From assembly GCA_964439395.1 (NCBI GenBank), contig CAYTNV010000013.1:1-64000 (forward strand): a DNA stretch of 64,000 bases. Direction: 5' to 3'. The stretch is from JAUUSJ01 sp964439395 (GTDB taxonomy: Bacteria; Bacillota; Clostridia; Lachnospirales; Lachnospiraceae). This document shows positions 25,480-34,764 of this stretch, piece by piece; the first letter of the stretch is position 1; each line of letters begins with the position of its first letter. The notes beneath the pieces are model-generated. The model was not told the DNA's origin and searched no databases. It saw only the letters and a list, made by a program, of their open reading frames with translations. The translations under genes were made by a program, and so were the position numbers.

Positions 25480-26127
25480 ATGAAAAATTTATTTAATATG
25501 GATAATATGCTTTTTCAAACTCTTTCACGCTTAGCAGATTTAGTATTACTTAATATTGTCTTTCTAATTTGCTGTATTCCAATTATTACAATTGGAGCTT
25601 CTCTCACTGCTATGTATGAAATTACTCTCAAAATATCTTTTAAAGAAGATGGCTATATTATTCGAGATTTTTTCAAAGCATTTAAACAGAACTTTATAAA
25701 GGCTACCGTTATCTGGATTATGACCTTTATTATCGGAATATTACTTTTTTTTAATTTTATGATAATTTTGCAAGTAAAAAATATTATTTTTACAATTATT
25801 TTATTTCTTACTGGTACCATTAGCCTTTTATATGCAATGACTGTAACTTATGTTTTTCCTCTTCTAGCTAGATTTCATAATACAGTTTTTAAGACAATAC
25901 GAAATGCCTTTTTTATGTCTATCGCAAACTTTTTACCGTATTCTTTCCTCATGCTAATATTTCCTATTGTTTTATTTTTATTAAGCTGCATAAATGCTAA
26001 TATATTCTCATGGGCTATTTTTATTTATCTTTTAATTGGATTTTCTGGAATTGCATTAATTAATTCCTACCTATTCAAAAAAATTTTTTCTAAATATAAT
26101 TTGACATCTAAAAGCAATGTCATCTAA
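25480..26127 (+). CDS. YesL family membrane protein (DUF624)
   Basis: 215 residues from the ATG at 25480 (GTGAGG seven bases upstream). Five or six membrane helices with the DUF624 opening 'NMLFQTLSRLADLVLLN' and 'CCIPIITIGASLTAMYEI'. Such genes travel with carbohydrate ABC importers and YesM/YesN systems; the molecular role is unknown. The AraC regulator follows after 14 bases, so the two form an operon. The sugar importer nearby is on the other strand. Confidence 0.85.
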   Translation: MKNLFNMDNMLFQTLSRLADLVLLNIVFLICCIPIITIGASLTAMYEITLKISFKEDGYIIRDFFKAFKQNFIKATVIWIMTFIIGILLFFNFMIILQVKNIIFTIILFLTGTISLLYAMTVTYVFPLLARFHNTVFKTIRNAFFMSIANFLPYSFLMLIFPIVLFLLSCINANIFSWAIFIYLLIGFSGIALINSYLFKKIFSKYNLTSKSNVI

Positions 26128-26141
26128 AGGAGGTATATTCT

Positions 26142-27074
26142 ATGAAGCAGGAGCCATCCTTTCAGTTAAAAGAAATTCGCCCTCACGGAACAAAAGCATT
26201 CCCTTGTGCAATCTATCAAACTCGCGCTCTAGAAAAGGGAACTTTCGTAAAGCATCATTGGCATGATGAAATTGAAATCTTATATTTTGCAGATGGTGAT
26301 TTTCGACTGGATGTGAATATGGAATCTTTTTTTATTCGCTCACAATGTCTCTATTTCATTAATCCAGGAGAAATTCATGGCATTATAACAGAAAGAAACG
26401 GAAGTTTTGGAGAGGATGCAATTGTCTTTCACCCAAATATTTTGAGCTTTGAATCCTACGATGCAACGCAAACCGAGCTACTTCAACCACTTCAAAATGG
26501 AAATTTACTTTTTCCGCGCTGTATCTTTCCAGAGCATCCTGCTTTTTATCCAATTTTGGAAACATTTGCCGACATTATTCAGGCTTTTGGGCATCATCTT
26601 CTCGGAAATGATCCACCAAAAGACGGTGCTATTACGAATGACTTAATTACCCAGCTTTACACAAAATCATCTCTACTTCGTATTTTAGCAATTTTATCTT
26701 CTTATCATCTTTTTACATCGATGAAAAAACATCCTGATAAAAAAGTAGAAGATGTAAAAACTGTAGTTGCCTACATAAAAGAAAATTATAAAGAAAAAAT
26801 TTATGTCAAAGATTTAGCTTCCATTATCAATGTAAACGAACAATATTTTTGCCGTTTTTTCAAAAAAGTGATTGGGCGCTCACCGATGGAATATGTGAAT
26901 GAATATCGCATCAAGCAGGCAATTTATTTTTTGGAAAATTCTGATTTACCTATTATGGAGATTTGCTTAGAATGTGGCTATAATAATACTGGAAATTTTC
27001 TGCGAGAATTTAAAAAATATACAAATATGACGCCTCTTCAGTATCGTAAACTTTTTTTATCGAATATGAAATAA
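26142..27074 (+). CDS. AraC family regulator with cupin sensor
   Basis: 310 residues. The N-terminal cupin (about 25-110) includes 'KHHWHDEIEILYFADGDF' and 'INPGEIHGI', which bind a sugar-type ligand in relatives. The C-terminal double helix-turn-helix (about 205-305) has 'IYVKDLASIINVNEQYFCRFFKKVIGRSPMEYV', quoted in part, and 'ICLECGYNNTGNFLREFKKYTNMTPLQYR'. AAAGGAGG lies eight bases before the ATG. It is a likely activator of the adjacent alpha-glucoside genes, by location only. Confidence 0.88.
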   Translation: MKQEPSFQLKEIRPHGTKAFPCAIYQTRALEKGTFVKHHWHDEIEILYFADGDFRLDVNMESFFIRSQCLYFINPGEIHGIITERNGSFGEDAIVFHPNILSFESYDATQTELLQPLQNGNLLFPRCIFPEHPAFYPILETFADIIQAFGHHLLGNDPPKDGAITNDLITQLYTKSSLLRILAILSSYHLFTSMKKHPDKKVEDVKTVVAYIKENYKEKIYVKDLASIINVNEQYFCRFFKKVIGRSPMEYVNEYRIKQAIYFLENSDLPIMEICLECGYNNTGNFLREFKKYTNMTPLQYRKLFLSNMK

Positions 27075-27095
27075 TCCATTTCATATTTAGAAATC

Positions 27096-27301
27096 TATAG
27101 GTTTTGAAACAGATAGAGCAGACGCCGAGAGAGCAAGCAAATATATTCTGCACAAATACGTTTCATTCTCATATTTTTGCTACTTCGCCTATTTGAGGAA
27201 TTTTAAGCGTGTTCGAACAAAGTAAGCTTGCTCTAAATCCCATAAATAGGCGGAGTAGCGAAAATTGTAAAATGCAACGTGTTTGGAATTCAAAACCTAT
27301 A
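27096..27301. repeat. 206-bp long imperfect palindromic element with interlocking arms
   Basis: The ends are a perfect 13-bp inverted repeat (TATAGGTTTTGAA, 27096-27108, and complement 27289-27301). Inside, two arms of about 50 bp (with GCTACTTCGCCTATTT and AAATAGGCGGAGTAGC) are complementary with few mismatches. A GAGCAAGC/GCTTGCTC pair crosses these arms, and the centre holds the palindrome TGTTCGAACA. It lies between convergent genes, where it may terminate transcription. The form suggests a dispersed extragenic repeat or MITE. Confidence 0.7.
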
Positions 27302-27317
27302 CTTGAAATAATAAATT

Positions 27318-28982
27318 TTATTTCTTATAAAGTACAAATGCCTCATAAGGCTTTAACATAACCTTACCTACATAAGTATTGTCTAAATTAGAAATGAGAC
27401 AATCTGCATTTTCAAATTCCTCTGGAATCTGGAACTCTACTTCTTTATCTGTAAAGCTACATACGACAAGTAATTTCTCATTTTCAAGAGTTCTTGTGTA
27501 TACATATAATTCTTCGCTATCTTCTATTAATAATTCATATTTTCCATAAACAATAATTGGTGTTTTCTTTCTTAGCGCGATAAGCTTTTGATAGTAGTGA
27601 AAAACAGAATTTGGATCAGCAAGCTCTGCCTTGGCATTGATTTCTTTATAATTAGGATTTACTTTGATCCAAGGAGTTCCTGTTGTAAATCCAGCATTCT
27701 CACTATCATCCCATTGTACGGGAGTTCTTGCATTATCGCGGCTCTTATTTATAATACAAGGCCAAAATAGTTCGTGAGAAACTTGGCCACTCTCACACCA
27801 TTCCTCATAGGCATGAATACTCTCGATATCTCTAAAATCAGCAGGAGTTTCAAATGGATAGTTTGTCATACCAAGTTCCTCCCCCTGATAAATATAAGGA
27901 GTCCCCTGCATCATATGAAGGCAGGTTGCAAGCATTTTAGCGGAAACTTCACGGTACTCTGGTCTGTCATCTCCAAATCTGGATACGGCTCTTGGCTGAT
28001 CATGGTTATCCCAAAACAGACTATTCCAAGCCTTTCCATATAATTCTGTCTGCCAGCGACTCATCGTTTTTTTGAGAGTGGTAAGAGGAATTTTTTCATC
28101 TGTCCATTTTGCATATTTTTTATCACTTTCTACATGCTCGAACTGAAATACCATGTTTAACTCGCCAGCATCCTCACCTGCATATAATTTTGCCTGCTCT
28201 ACTGTGACTCCGGCAGTCTCACCTACTGTCATAATATCATATTTAGATAAAACCTTCTCATTCATCTCCTTTAAGTACTCGTGAACATGTGGTCCATGGA
28301 TACAATAAGGCGAAAAGTCACCATAGAAATCTGTCACTACACCATCAGGCATCTCTTCTGTCTTAGAGATCATACTGATTACGTCCATACGGAAACCATC
28401 GATTCCTTTTTCACACCACCAAGTCATCATATCAAATACTTCTTTTCTCACAGTAGGATTATCCCAATTTAAGTCAGGTTGTTTTTTAGAAAATAAATGT
28501 AAATAATACATTTTAGTTTGTTCATCATACTGCCATGTAGAACCTCCAAAACAAGCTCCCCAATTATTTGGAGCACTTCCATCTTCCTTTGGCTCTCTCC
28601 AAATATAATAGTCACGATATGGATTGTCTTTTGATTGTCTACTCTCCATAAACCATCGATGCTCGTCAGATGTATGGTTGACTACTAAATCCATGACAAT
28701 ACGAATTCCTCTTTTATGAGCTTCCAAAAGCATCTCATCAAAATCTGACATTGTTCCAAACTCATCCATAATATCTTGATAATCGCTAATATCATAGCCG
28801 TTATCATCGTTAGGAGATTTATAAACTGGTGAAAGCCAAATAACGTCAATTCCAAGCTCTTTTAAATAATCTAATTTACTTGTAATACCTTTTAAATCTC
28901 CCACTCCATTTCCAGTGCTATCCTTAAAACTTCTAGGATAGATTTGATAAATAACTGCCTCTTTCCACCATGTTTTTTTCAT
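27318..28982 (-). CDS. GH13 glucosidase, oligo-1,6-glucosidase-like
   Basis: 554 residues, full length for GH13 subfamily 31, with no signal peptide and therefore cytoplasmic. Catalytic residues: Asp200 in 'GFRMDVI' (nucleophile), Glu255 in 'TVGETAG' (acid/base), Asp328 in 'DNHDQPR'. The residue after the nucleophile is Val, which in studied relatives goes with alpha-1,6 specificity. It starts 29 bases after the end of a second GH13 gene, so both are on one message. An AAAGGAGAAC site precedes the ATG. Confidence 0.9.
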   Translation of the reverse strand: MKKTWWKEAVIYQIYPRSFKDSTGNGVGDLKGITSKLDYLKELGIDVIWLSPVYKSPNDDNGYDISDYQDIMDEFGTMSDFDEMLLEAHKRGIRIVMDLVVNHTSDEHRWFMESRQSKDNPYRDYYIWREPKEDGSAPNNWGACFGGSTWQYDEQTKMYYLHLFSKKQPDLNWDNPTVRKEVFDMMTWWCEKGIDGFRMDVISMISKTEEMPDGVVTDFYGDFSPYCIHGPHVHEYLKEMNEKVLSKYDIMTVGETAGVTVEQAKLYAGEDAGELNMVFQFEHVESDKKYAKWTDEKIPLTTLKKTMSRWQTELYGKAWNSLFWDNHDQPRAVSRFGDDRPEYREVSAKMLATCLHMMQGTPYIYQGEELGMTNYPFETPADFRDIESIHAYEEWCESGQVSHELFWPCIINKSRDNARTPVQWDDSENAGFTTGTPWIKVNPNYKEINAKAELADPNSVFHYYQKLIALRKKTPIIVYGKYELLIEDSEELYVYTRTLENEKLLVVCSFTDKEVEFQIPEEFENADCLISNLDNTYVGKVMLKPYEAFVLYKK

Positions 28983-29011
28983 AAAGTTCTCCTTTCTCTA
29001 AACACAATACT

Positions 29012-30676
29012 TTACATCTCTAAAACTAATACTTGATAACCATGCATTATAATAGTGTTATCTTTTTCATTTATATCTTTATAATTATTAATTAAAACCT
29101 TTTTATAAGCTCCAGGTAAAATGATTTCTTGCTCTTCTCTCTGATAATTTCCAATGACAAGTAACGTTTTATCTGCTTTTCGGTAATAAGCCATTAAATT
29201 ATGTTGTTCCTCAAAAACCGGCTCTAAATCTCCGTAGACAACCGTTTCTTTATAATTTTCATTTTTTCTAAGAGAAATCAATTCTTTATAAAAGCTTCTA
29301 ACTGAATCGGGATTTTCCATCTGAGCAGCTACATTAATTTCAGTATAATTTGGATTCACAGCAAGCCAAGGAGTACCTTTTGTAAATCCTGCATTTTCAC
29401 TATTATCCCACTGCATCGGAGTTCTCGCATTATCGCGGCTAAATTTTTCTACCACCTTCAACGCCTCCTCCTCAGATAAACCAGCATCGAGGCAAACCTG
29501 ATATTGATCTAAACTAGAAATATCATCTATCTGGTCGATAGAAGTAAACCTAGTATTTTCCATTCCCAATTCCTGTCCTTGATAGAGAAACGGAAGACCG
29601 CGAAGCATAATATTTAGAGCGGCCAACATTTTTTTACTTGCTGAGCAGCAGTCCTCTGCTGGAATATAGCGACTAACTCCTCTAGGCTCATCGTGATTTT
29701 CAATAATATTAGACAACATACCGATATCACCAATTTTTCTCTGTGCTTCAAAGCAACATCTCTTATAGTCATCGGCAGTAATTGGCTTTGCATCATACCA
29801 TCCCTTATCACTGGATCCAAAAATTGCCTCATTAAAATCAAACATACTGGAAAAGTATCCATTATCTCCAATAAAATCTGGAAGCTCACCTGGTTTTTCA
29901 TTAAATACTTCTCCGACAGAAAATGCATCATATTTCTGAAATGTGCGGTCTCTCATCTCACCTAAAAATTCGCCGATTCCTTCTGCCTCTTTTAACATTT
30001 GATCAATACTTGCCAGACCATCATTGCGGTCAACTTTATAATCTCTAAATGGAAGCATCTTCTTAATATTAATAATCGCATCAATGCGAAAACCTCCAAG
30101 CCCCTTATCCAACCACCAGTTAATATTTTTATAAACTTCCTCACGCACTTCTGGATTTTCCCAATTTAAATCAGGTTGTTTTTTATGAAAAACATGTAAA
30201 TATTGTTTATCTGTTCCGGGCATATCCTCCCATACTGATCCACCAAAATAAGAGCGCCAATTACAAGCAGGCTGTTCAGAATTTTTGTCACGCAAATAGA
30301 AAAATTTTCCATATTTCCCATCTGGGTCTTCACAAGCTTTTTTAAACCATTCATGTTCGTCAGAACAGTGATTGACAACTAAATCCATTAAAATGTACAT
30401 TTCTCTCTTTTTTGCCTCTGCAATTAATTTATCCATATCTTCCATCGTTCCAAAACGAGGATCAATAGCATAATAATCTGCGATATCGTATCCCTGGTCT
30501 GCCAAAGGAGAGCGATAGCATGGAGAAAGCCATATAATATCGACTCCCAAATCCTTTAAATAGTCTAATTTACTAATTATTCCTGGAATATCACCAATTC
30601 CATCTCCGTTTGAATCATAAAAGCTTTTTGGATAGATTTGATATGCTACCTTATCATGCCACCATTTTCTCTGCAT
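29012..30676 (-). CDS. GH13 alpha-glucosidase, alpha-1,4-type
   Basis: 554 residues, cytoplasmic. Catalytic residues: Asp199 in 'GFRIDAI', Glu256 in 'SVGEVFN', Asp329 in 'IENHDEPRG'. The residue after the nucleophile is Ala, associated with alpha-1,4 specificity in relatives. With the following paralogue it should turn imported maltose, isomaltose and short dextrins into glucose. AGGAGG lies eight bases before the ATG. A strong terminator and a promoter separate it from the importer genes. Confidence 0.9.
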   Translation of the reverse strand: MQRKWWHDKVAYQIYPKSFYDSNGDGIGDIPGIISKLDYLKDLGVDIIWLSPCYRSPLADQGYDIADYYAIDPRFGTMEDMDKLIAEAKKREMYILMDLVVNHCSDEHEWFKKACEDPDGKYGKFFYLRDKNSEQPACNWRSYFGGSVWEDMPGTDKQYLHVFHKKQPDLNWENPEVREEVYKNINWWLDKGLGGFRIDAIINIKKMLPFRDYKVDRNDGLASIDQMLKEAEGIGEFLGEMRDRTFQKYDAFSVGEVFNEKPGELPDFIGDNGYFSSMFDFNEAIFGSSDKGWYDAKPITADDYKRCCFEAQRKIGDIGMLSNIIENHDEPRGVSRYIPAEDCCSASKKMLAALNIMLRGLPFLYQGQELGMENTRFTSIDQIDDISSLDQYQVCLDAGLSEEEALKVVEKFSRDNARTPMQWDNSENAGFTKGTPWLAVNPNYTEINVAAQMENPDSVRSFYKELISLRKNENYKETVVYGDLEPVFEEQHNLMAYYRKADKTLLVIGNYQREEQEIILPGAYKKVLINNYKDINEKDNTIIMHGYQVLVLEM

Positions 30677-30706
30677 TGTTCTTACCTCCTATCAAAAATT
30701 TATACT

Positions 30707-30770
30707 TTATCGTGCAAAGCATGCTCACTTATAAAAATATGAAATGCGATATGTTACTAAATATACTTTT
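30707..30770. repeat. Dispersed intergenic element, copy B
   Basis: Begins TATCGTGCAAAGCATGC and matches the element at 7207-7266 along some 55 bases, mostly with C/T and A/G changes. It lies in the presumed leader of the GH13 pair. Confidence 0.5.
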
Positions 30771-30830
30771 TTAACTTCTTTTCTTTCTATTCCTTTCGAT
30801 ATGCATGCCCTTTCTTTTTTTATAAATTAT

Positions 30831-30859
30831 ATTATAAAAGATGGGGTGATATTTGTCTT
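30831..30859 (-). promoter_or_regulatory. Candidate promoter of the GH13 pair
   Basis: Minus strand: AAGACA (30859-30854), 17-bp spacer, TATAAT (30836-30831). The poor -35 fits a promoter that needs an activator such as the AraC protein at 26142-27074. I found no clear cre site. Confidence 0.5.
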
Positions 30860-30940
30860 ACACTTCTATGATTAAAAATTACGATATTTTGACTTTTTTC
30901 TAAAAATATAACGGAAAAAAACATTTAAAAAAACTAAAAA

Positions 30941-30968
30941 TGGGATACCAGAAAAATCTGGCATCCCA
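30941..30968 (-). terminator. Terminator of the ABC importer operon
   Basis: TGGGATACCAGA (30941-30952) pairs with TCTGGCATCCCA (30957-30968). On the minus strand a T run follows. Confidence 0.9.
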
Positions 30969-31068
30969 TCAAGATTAAGGATTACTCTTTAAAATACTTT
31001 TAATTTATAAATAAAAAAACTACATATTATAAGTTTTAATAAGGTTTAACTCATGCACAGCCTCAACA

Positions 31069-31926
31069 TTACTTAATTGCGCCATCAACCATACCTTGAA
31101 TAATCTGCTTCTGAGCAAACAAGAATAAAATAATAATTGGAATCATTGCCAAGAATGCTGCTGAAAGAATCAAATCCCACTGCTTTACAAAAGATCCAAC
31201 AAAGCTGCTTACCGCAACTGGGAGAGTCTTAATATTTCCATTCAAACCTAACATTAGAGATGGAAGTAGATAATCATTCCAAATCCAAATACCATTTAAG
31301 ATTAATACAGTAACCTGCACTGGCTTTAAAAGAGGAAAGATAATTCTAAAAAAAGTTCCCTCTGGAGAACAACCATCAATCCAAGCCGCCTCCTCAAGCT
31401 CATAAGGAACTCCCTTTACAAATCCATGAAGAATAAATACAGACATGGAGCCTCCAAATCCTAAATATGCAAAGATAATTCCTTTATAGCTCTGCAACAT
31501 ATTAATTCCCAAGAAACTAGATAACTCTCTAAATGTTGATAATAGAGGAAGCATAACTACCTGGAAAGGAATAACCATAGCAGATACAAATAACATAAAA
31601 ATAAAATTAGACCATTTTGTCTTATTACGAACTAAAACCCACGCTGCCATACTGGAGCATACTGTTAATAAAATTAAAGAGACCGCTGTAATAAATAGAG
31701 AGCTAAAAAATGAATTCCAATAATTAAAGCTCTGATTATGAATTACATTTGTCATGTTTGTAAAAAACTGTCCCCAATTCTTTGGCAAAGAAATAGGACT
31801 AATAACGATATCTGCACTTGTTTTTGCTGAATTCAGTACTACTAATAAGAAAGGAGCCAACATAATAATTGTAATAATAATCCCTACAATCTCTGCTATC
31901 AATGTTCTTGTCTTTTCCGCTTTCAT
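31069..31926 (-). CDS. Carbohydrate ABC importer permease, MalG type
   Basis: 285 residues, six membrane helices. The ATPase-coupling EAA loop is 'ELEEAAWIDGCSPEGTFFRIIFPLLKP', quoted in part. The ending 'IIQGMVDGAIK' is typical of MalG-like permeases. Its ATG overlaps the stop region of the partner permease, which shows translational coupling. The operon has no ATPase gene, so a shared MsmK-type ATPase elsewhere is expected. Confidence 0.9.
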   Translation of the reverse strand: MKAEKTRTLIAEIVGIIITIIMLAPFLLVVLNSAKTSADIVISPISLPKNWGQFFTNMTNVIHNQSFNYWNSFFSSLFITAVSLILLTVCSSMAAWVLVRNKTKWSNFIFMLFVSAMVIPFQVVMLPLLSTFRELSSFLGINMLQSYKGIIFAYLGFGGSMSVFILHGFVKGVPYELEEAAWIDGCSPEGTFFRIIFPLLKPVQVTVLILNGIWIWNDYLLPSLMLGLNGNIKTLPVAVSSFVGSFVKQWDLILSAAFLAMIPIIILFLFAQKQIIQGMVDGAIK

Positions 31927-32963
31927 TACATCTCAACCTCCTTCTTCTTACTAATGGATACCTGGGTCAAAGAAACGATTGCTAAAATGATAAAAAATAC
32001 AACAGCCTTTGTCTGACCGAGTGCATACTGATTTTTACCAATCGCCGTATTATAAATATTCAATGCTAAAAATTCTGTGGATTGCACAATTTTTCCACCT
32101 AGCTGTCTACTAGGCGCACCGTTTGTAATTGCTAAGTTCAAGTCAAACTGTTTAAATGAATTAACTAATGTCAGAAAAATACATACTGTAAATGTATTTG
32201 CAATCATAGGCATCTTAATTTTAAACAATGTTGTCATATTATCTGCACCATCTACACCTGATGCCTCTAATACATCCTTTGGAACACTCTGTAAACCAGT
32301 TACATAAATCATCATAATATAACCAGCGTACTGCCATGTACTAACAATTAAGATGGCAAGTAATGCTAAATTAGGATCGGATAACATCGAACTTCCGCCA
32401 AGCACGCTAACCATTACCTTATTAAAAATAAACTGCCATACATAACCTAATACGATACCACCAATCAAGTTTGGCACGAAAAAGGCTGCTCTATAAAAAT
32501 TCTTTCCTTTTACTTTTGACGTACATAAAAGCGCAAGACAAAATGCTACAACATTTACAAGAATCATGTTAATAACTGTAAAAATAAACGTTACAATAAA
32601 AGAATATACATAGTCTTGTGTTTTAAACATTTTTATATAATTTCCAAGACCTACGAAATGTTCAAATTTTACACCGTTCCAGTCTGTCATGGAATAGAAA
32701 ATACCACATGCAAATGGAATCAAAACTGTCACAGCAAAAGTAAATACTAATGGAAGTAAAAATAATATATTAATAATCATTCTATGATTTTTTGTCGGCA
32801 CCAAATAAATGCCAGCAATCAATACAATAATACCAATGAGCAAAATACTGCCCCGCATTGGATTTCCACTCTTTGTCAAATCCAAAAATAGTGCAAAACC
32901 TATTGCTGCAATTCCAGCAATAATCCCAATAAGGGATATTGTTTTTTTACCAGCTCCATTCAT
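31926..32963 (-). CDS. Carbohydrate ABC importer permease, MalF type
   Basis: 345 residues. Two extra N-terminal helices (about 8-55) precede the usual six. The EAA loop reads 'DVLEASGVDGADNMTTLFKIKMPMI', quoted in part. AGGAGG lies before the ATG. It forms the membrane channel together with the MalG-like protein for the sugar delivered by the binding protein encoded upstream. Confidence 0.9.
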   Translation of the reverse strand: MNGAGKKTISLIGIIAGIAAIGFALFLDLTKSGNPMRGSILLIGIIVLIAGIYLVPTKNHRMIINILFLLPLVFTFAVTVLIPFACGIFYSMTDWNGVKFEHFVGLGNYIKMFKTQDYVYSFIVTFIFTVINMILVNVVAFCLALLCTSKVKGKNFYRAAFFVPNLIGGIVLGYVWQFIFNKVMVSVLGGSSMLSDPNLALLAILIVSTWQYAGYIMMIYVTGLQSVPKDVLEASGVDGADNMTTLFKIKMPMIANTFTVCIFLTLVNSFKQFDLNLAITNGAPSRQLGGKIVQSTEFLALNIYNTAIGKNQYALGQTKAVVFFIILAIVSLTQVSISKKKEVEM

Positions 32964-33020
32964 GATTTTATTCCTCCTTTTTTTCTTATCTCCCTGGCTA
33001 TATCATTGTCTTTCAGAAAA

Positions 33021-33045
33021 GATGAGCGGCCTTAAACCGCTCATC
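33021..33045 (-). terminator. Internal hairpin between binding-protein and permease genes
   Basis: GATGAGCGG (33021-33029) pairs perfectly with CCGCTCATC (33037-33045), followed on the minus strand by TTTTCTG. Such weak terminators or RNA end-protectors commonly keep the binding protein in excess over its permeases. Confidence 0.75.
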
Positions 33046-33130
33046 CACTAGTTTCTCTTTCAACTCAACATATTGCATTCTATCCCTTTTTAGCTGGAAT
33101 ATAGCTTCCGCTGTTTTATAAGATTATATA

Positions 33131-34441
33131 TTAATTAGAAGCGATATAATCTGCAATTGCTGTCTTCATACTATTAACAAAACCAGCTTTATCTAAATCC
33201 CCTTTTGCATACAACTCAAATACAGCACCTGTTGCATTTTGAGCAATACCTTCTTTTTGATATAGCCAATCCCAAGCATATGTATTTCCAGACTGGATAT
33301 ATGGAAGCATACTAGCTGCTAAAGGAGTAGATGGCTCAAGATTGCAAGATTTATAAGGAGATACCATACCACATTGATTTACGATACAATCCTCACCCTC
33401 ATCTGTCATAGCAAAATCTTTAAAAAATGCTTTACAAGCATCAATTTTATCACTGTCTTTATAAATTCCCCAGAAAGAAGGAGCATCAACAAGAATACCA
33501 GGAGTATCTGTAGATGACATAGCATTTGGTGCTAAACCACATTCAAATGTTGCATCATAATCTGGAAGAGAAGGATCAATCCAGTTACCCTGTGTAATAA
33601 AAGCAGCTTTTCCCTGCGCCCATAATGCTAACTGATCATCATATGTACCAGAAATTAAAATATTAGGATCTGCATATTTAAATAATAGTCCAATCCAATC
33701 AGCAAACTCACCCATACGGGTCTCATCGATCTCACCAGAATTTACCTGGTCAAGATATGTTGTATCTCCACGTTTAACTCCCTGTGCATAATAAGTAGCC
33801 ATCATATGATTACCTGTAGACCAGTACATTTGCCCAGACTCTGCTGCCACCGAACAAACTGCCTGAATTCCTAACTCATCCTTCATGCTATCAATTTTTG
33901 CAAAAGCTTCCTCGTAAGCTTTTATATTTGTTAATTTCGCTGGATCAACTCCCGCCTTATCCAAAATATCCTTATTATAAGCTAGCCCAATTCCCTCTAC
34001 TGCAAATGGGAACCCATAAACTTTTCCATCATCTCCTGTAAATGCATAATCCGTGTCAGAAATCCACTCTTCTCCATCTAATGGCTCTAACCAATCTTTA
34101 AAAGATTGATAAGAATCTGGAGCAAATACAAAGATATCTGGCATATTGCCCGCAGCATAATAGTTCTTCAACTGACCATTAATATCTACACCTCCGCCGA
34201 GAGACTCAATCACAATCTCTTGTCCAGTCTTTTCTTTATATTTCTCTGCGTATTCCTTTAATTGAGAATCAATCTCAATTTTTCCGTTTACGAGACGAAT
34301 GGCATCATTGCTCGCCTTTGTGCCGCTTGAATTTCCACTGTCACCGCTACCTGAATCTGTACCACCGCATCCTATTAAGGAAGCTGCGATCAAAGATCCT
34401 GCTAATAATGTTGCTAATACTTTCTTTTTCAAAATGCTCAC
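33131..34441 (-). CDS. Sugar-binding lipoprotein, MalE type
   Basis: 436 residues. The signal ends in the lipobox 'SLIGC' with Cys25, followed by a Gly/Ser-rich spacer. The mature part has the family-1 binding-protein pattern ('NGQLKNYYAAGNMPDIFVF', 'YGFPFAVEGIGLAYNKDILDKAG', quoted in part, 'AAFITQGNW'). It is the first gene of the importer operon, so maltose, isomaltose or short malto-oligosaccharides are likely ligands given the GH13 genes. GAGGTG lies five bases before the ATG. Confidence 0.9.
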   Translation of the reverse strand: MSILKKKVLATLLAGSLIAASLIGCGGTDSGSGDSGNSSGTKASNDAIRLVNGKIEIDSQLKEYAEKYKEKTGQEIVIESLGGGVDINGQLKNYYAAGNMPDIFVFAPDSYQSFKDWLEPLDGEEWISDTDYAFTGDDGKVYGFPFAVEGIGLAYNKDILDKAGVDPAKLTNIKAYEEAFAKIDSMKDELGIQAVCSVAAESGQMYWSTGNHMMATYYAQGVKRGDTTYLDQVNSGEIDETRMGEFADWIGLLFKYADPNILISGTYDDQLALWAQGKAAFITQGNWIDPSLPDYDATFECGLAPNAMSSTDTPGILVDAPSFWGIYKDSDKIDACKAFFKDFAMTDEGEDCIVNQCGMVSPYKSCNLEPSTPLAASMLPYIQSGNTYAWDWLYQKEGIAQNATGAVFELYAKGDLDKAGFVNSMKTAIADYIASN

Positions 34442-34513
34442 CTCTTAAAAAATTGCTTATGAATTATGAATAATTGCTCTGATATTTTTTACTTCTCCTA
34501 ATAATAAAAAATA

Positions 34514-34547
34514 TCTGTAGAGGAATATCCGTATATCCTCTTCTACA
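34514..34547 (-). promoter_or_regulatory. Hairpin with T run in the binding-protein leader
   Basis: Minus strand: TGTAGA...GGATAT pairs imperfectly with ATATTCC...TCTACA (34547-34516), followed by GATATTTTTTATT. It lies some 70 nt before the start codon, so it may attenuate transcription or shield the message. No known riboswitch is recognised. Confidence 0.4.
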
Positions 34548-34714
34548 TTTCTTATATTAATTTTAACAAAAAAAACATATTTTCTATAACAATTTAACAA
34601 CCTTAGCTTATAAAAAATAAACTTATATAGTCAATATTTCTTATTTTCATAATGTTTTCAAATAAATTTTTATATTTTTAGTGAAAATCACTCCATTATT
34701 ATTCAAAAAAACAA

Positions 34715-34755
34715 AAACTGTTCAAAAGGATTTTTTCTTTCCTTTTAAACAGTTT
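34715..34755 (-). terminator. Terminator of the YesN-YesM-binding protein operon
   Basis: AAACTGTTCAAAAGG (34715-34729) pairs with CCTTTTAAACAGTTT (34741-34755) with one G-U on the minus-strand RNA. A T stretch follows. Confidence 0.85.
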
Positions 34756-34764
34756 AGCTTTTCT

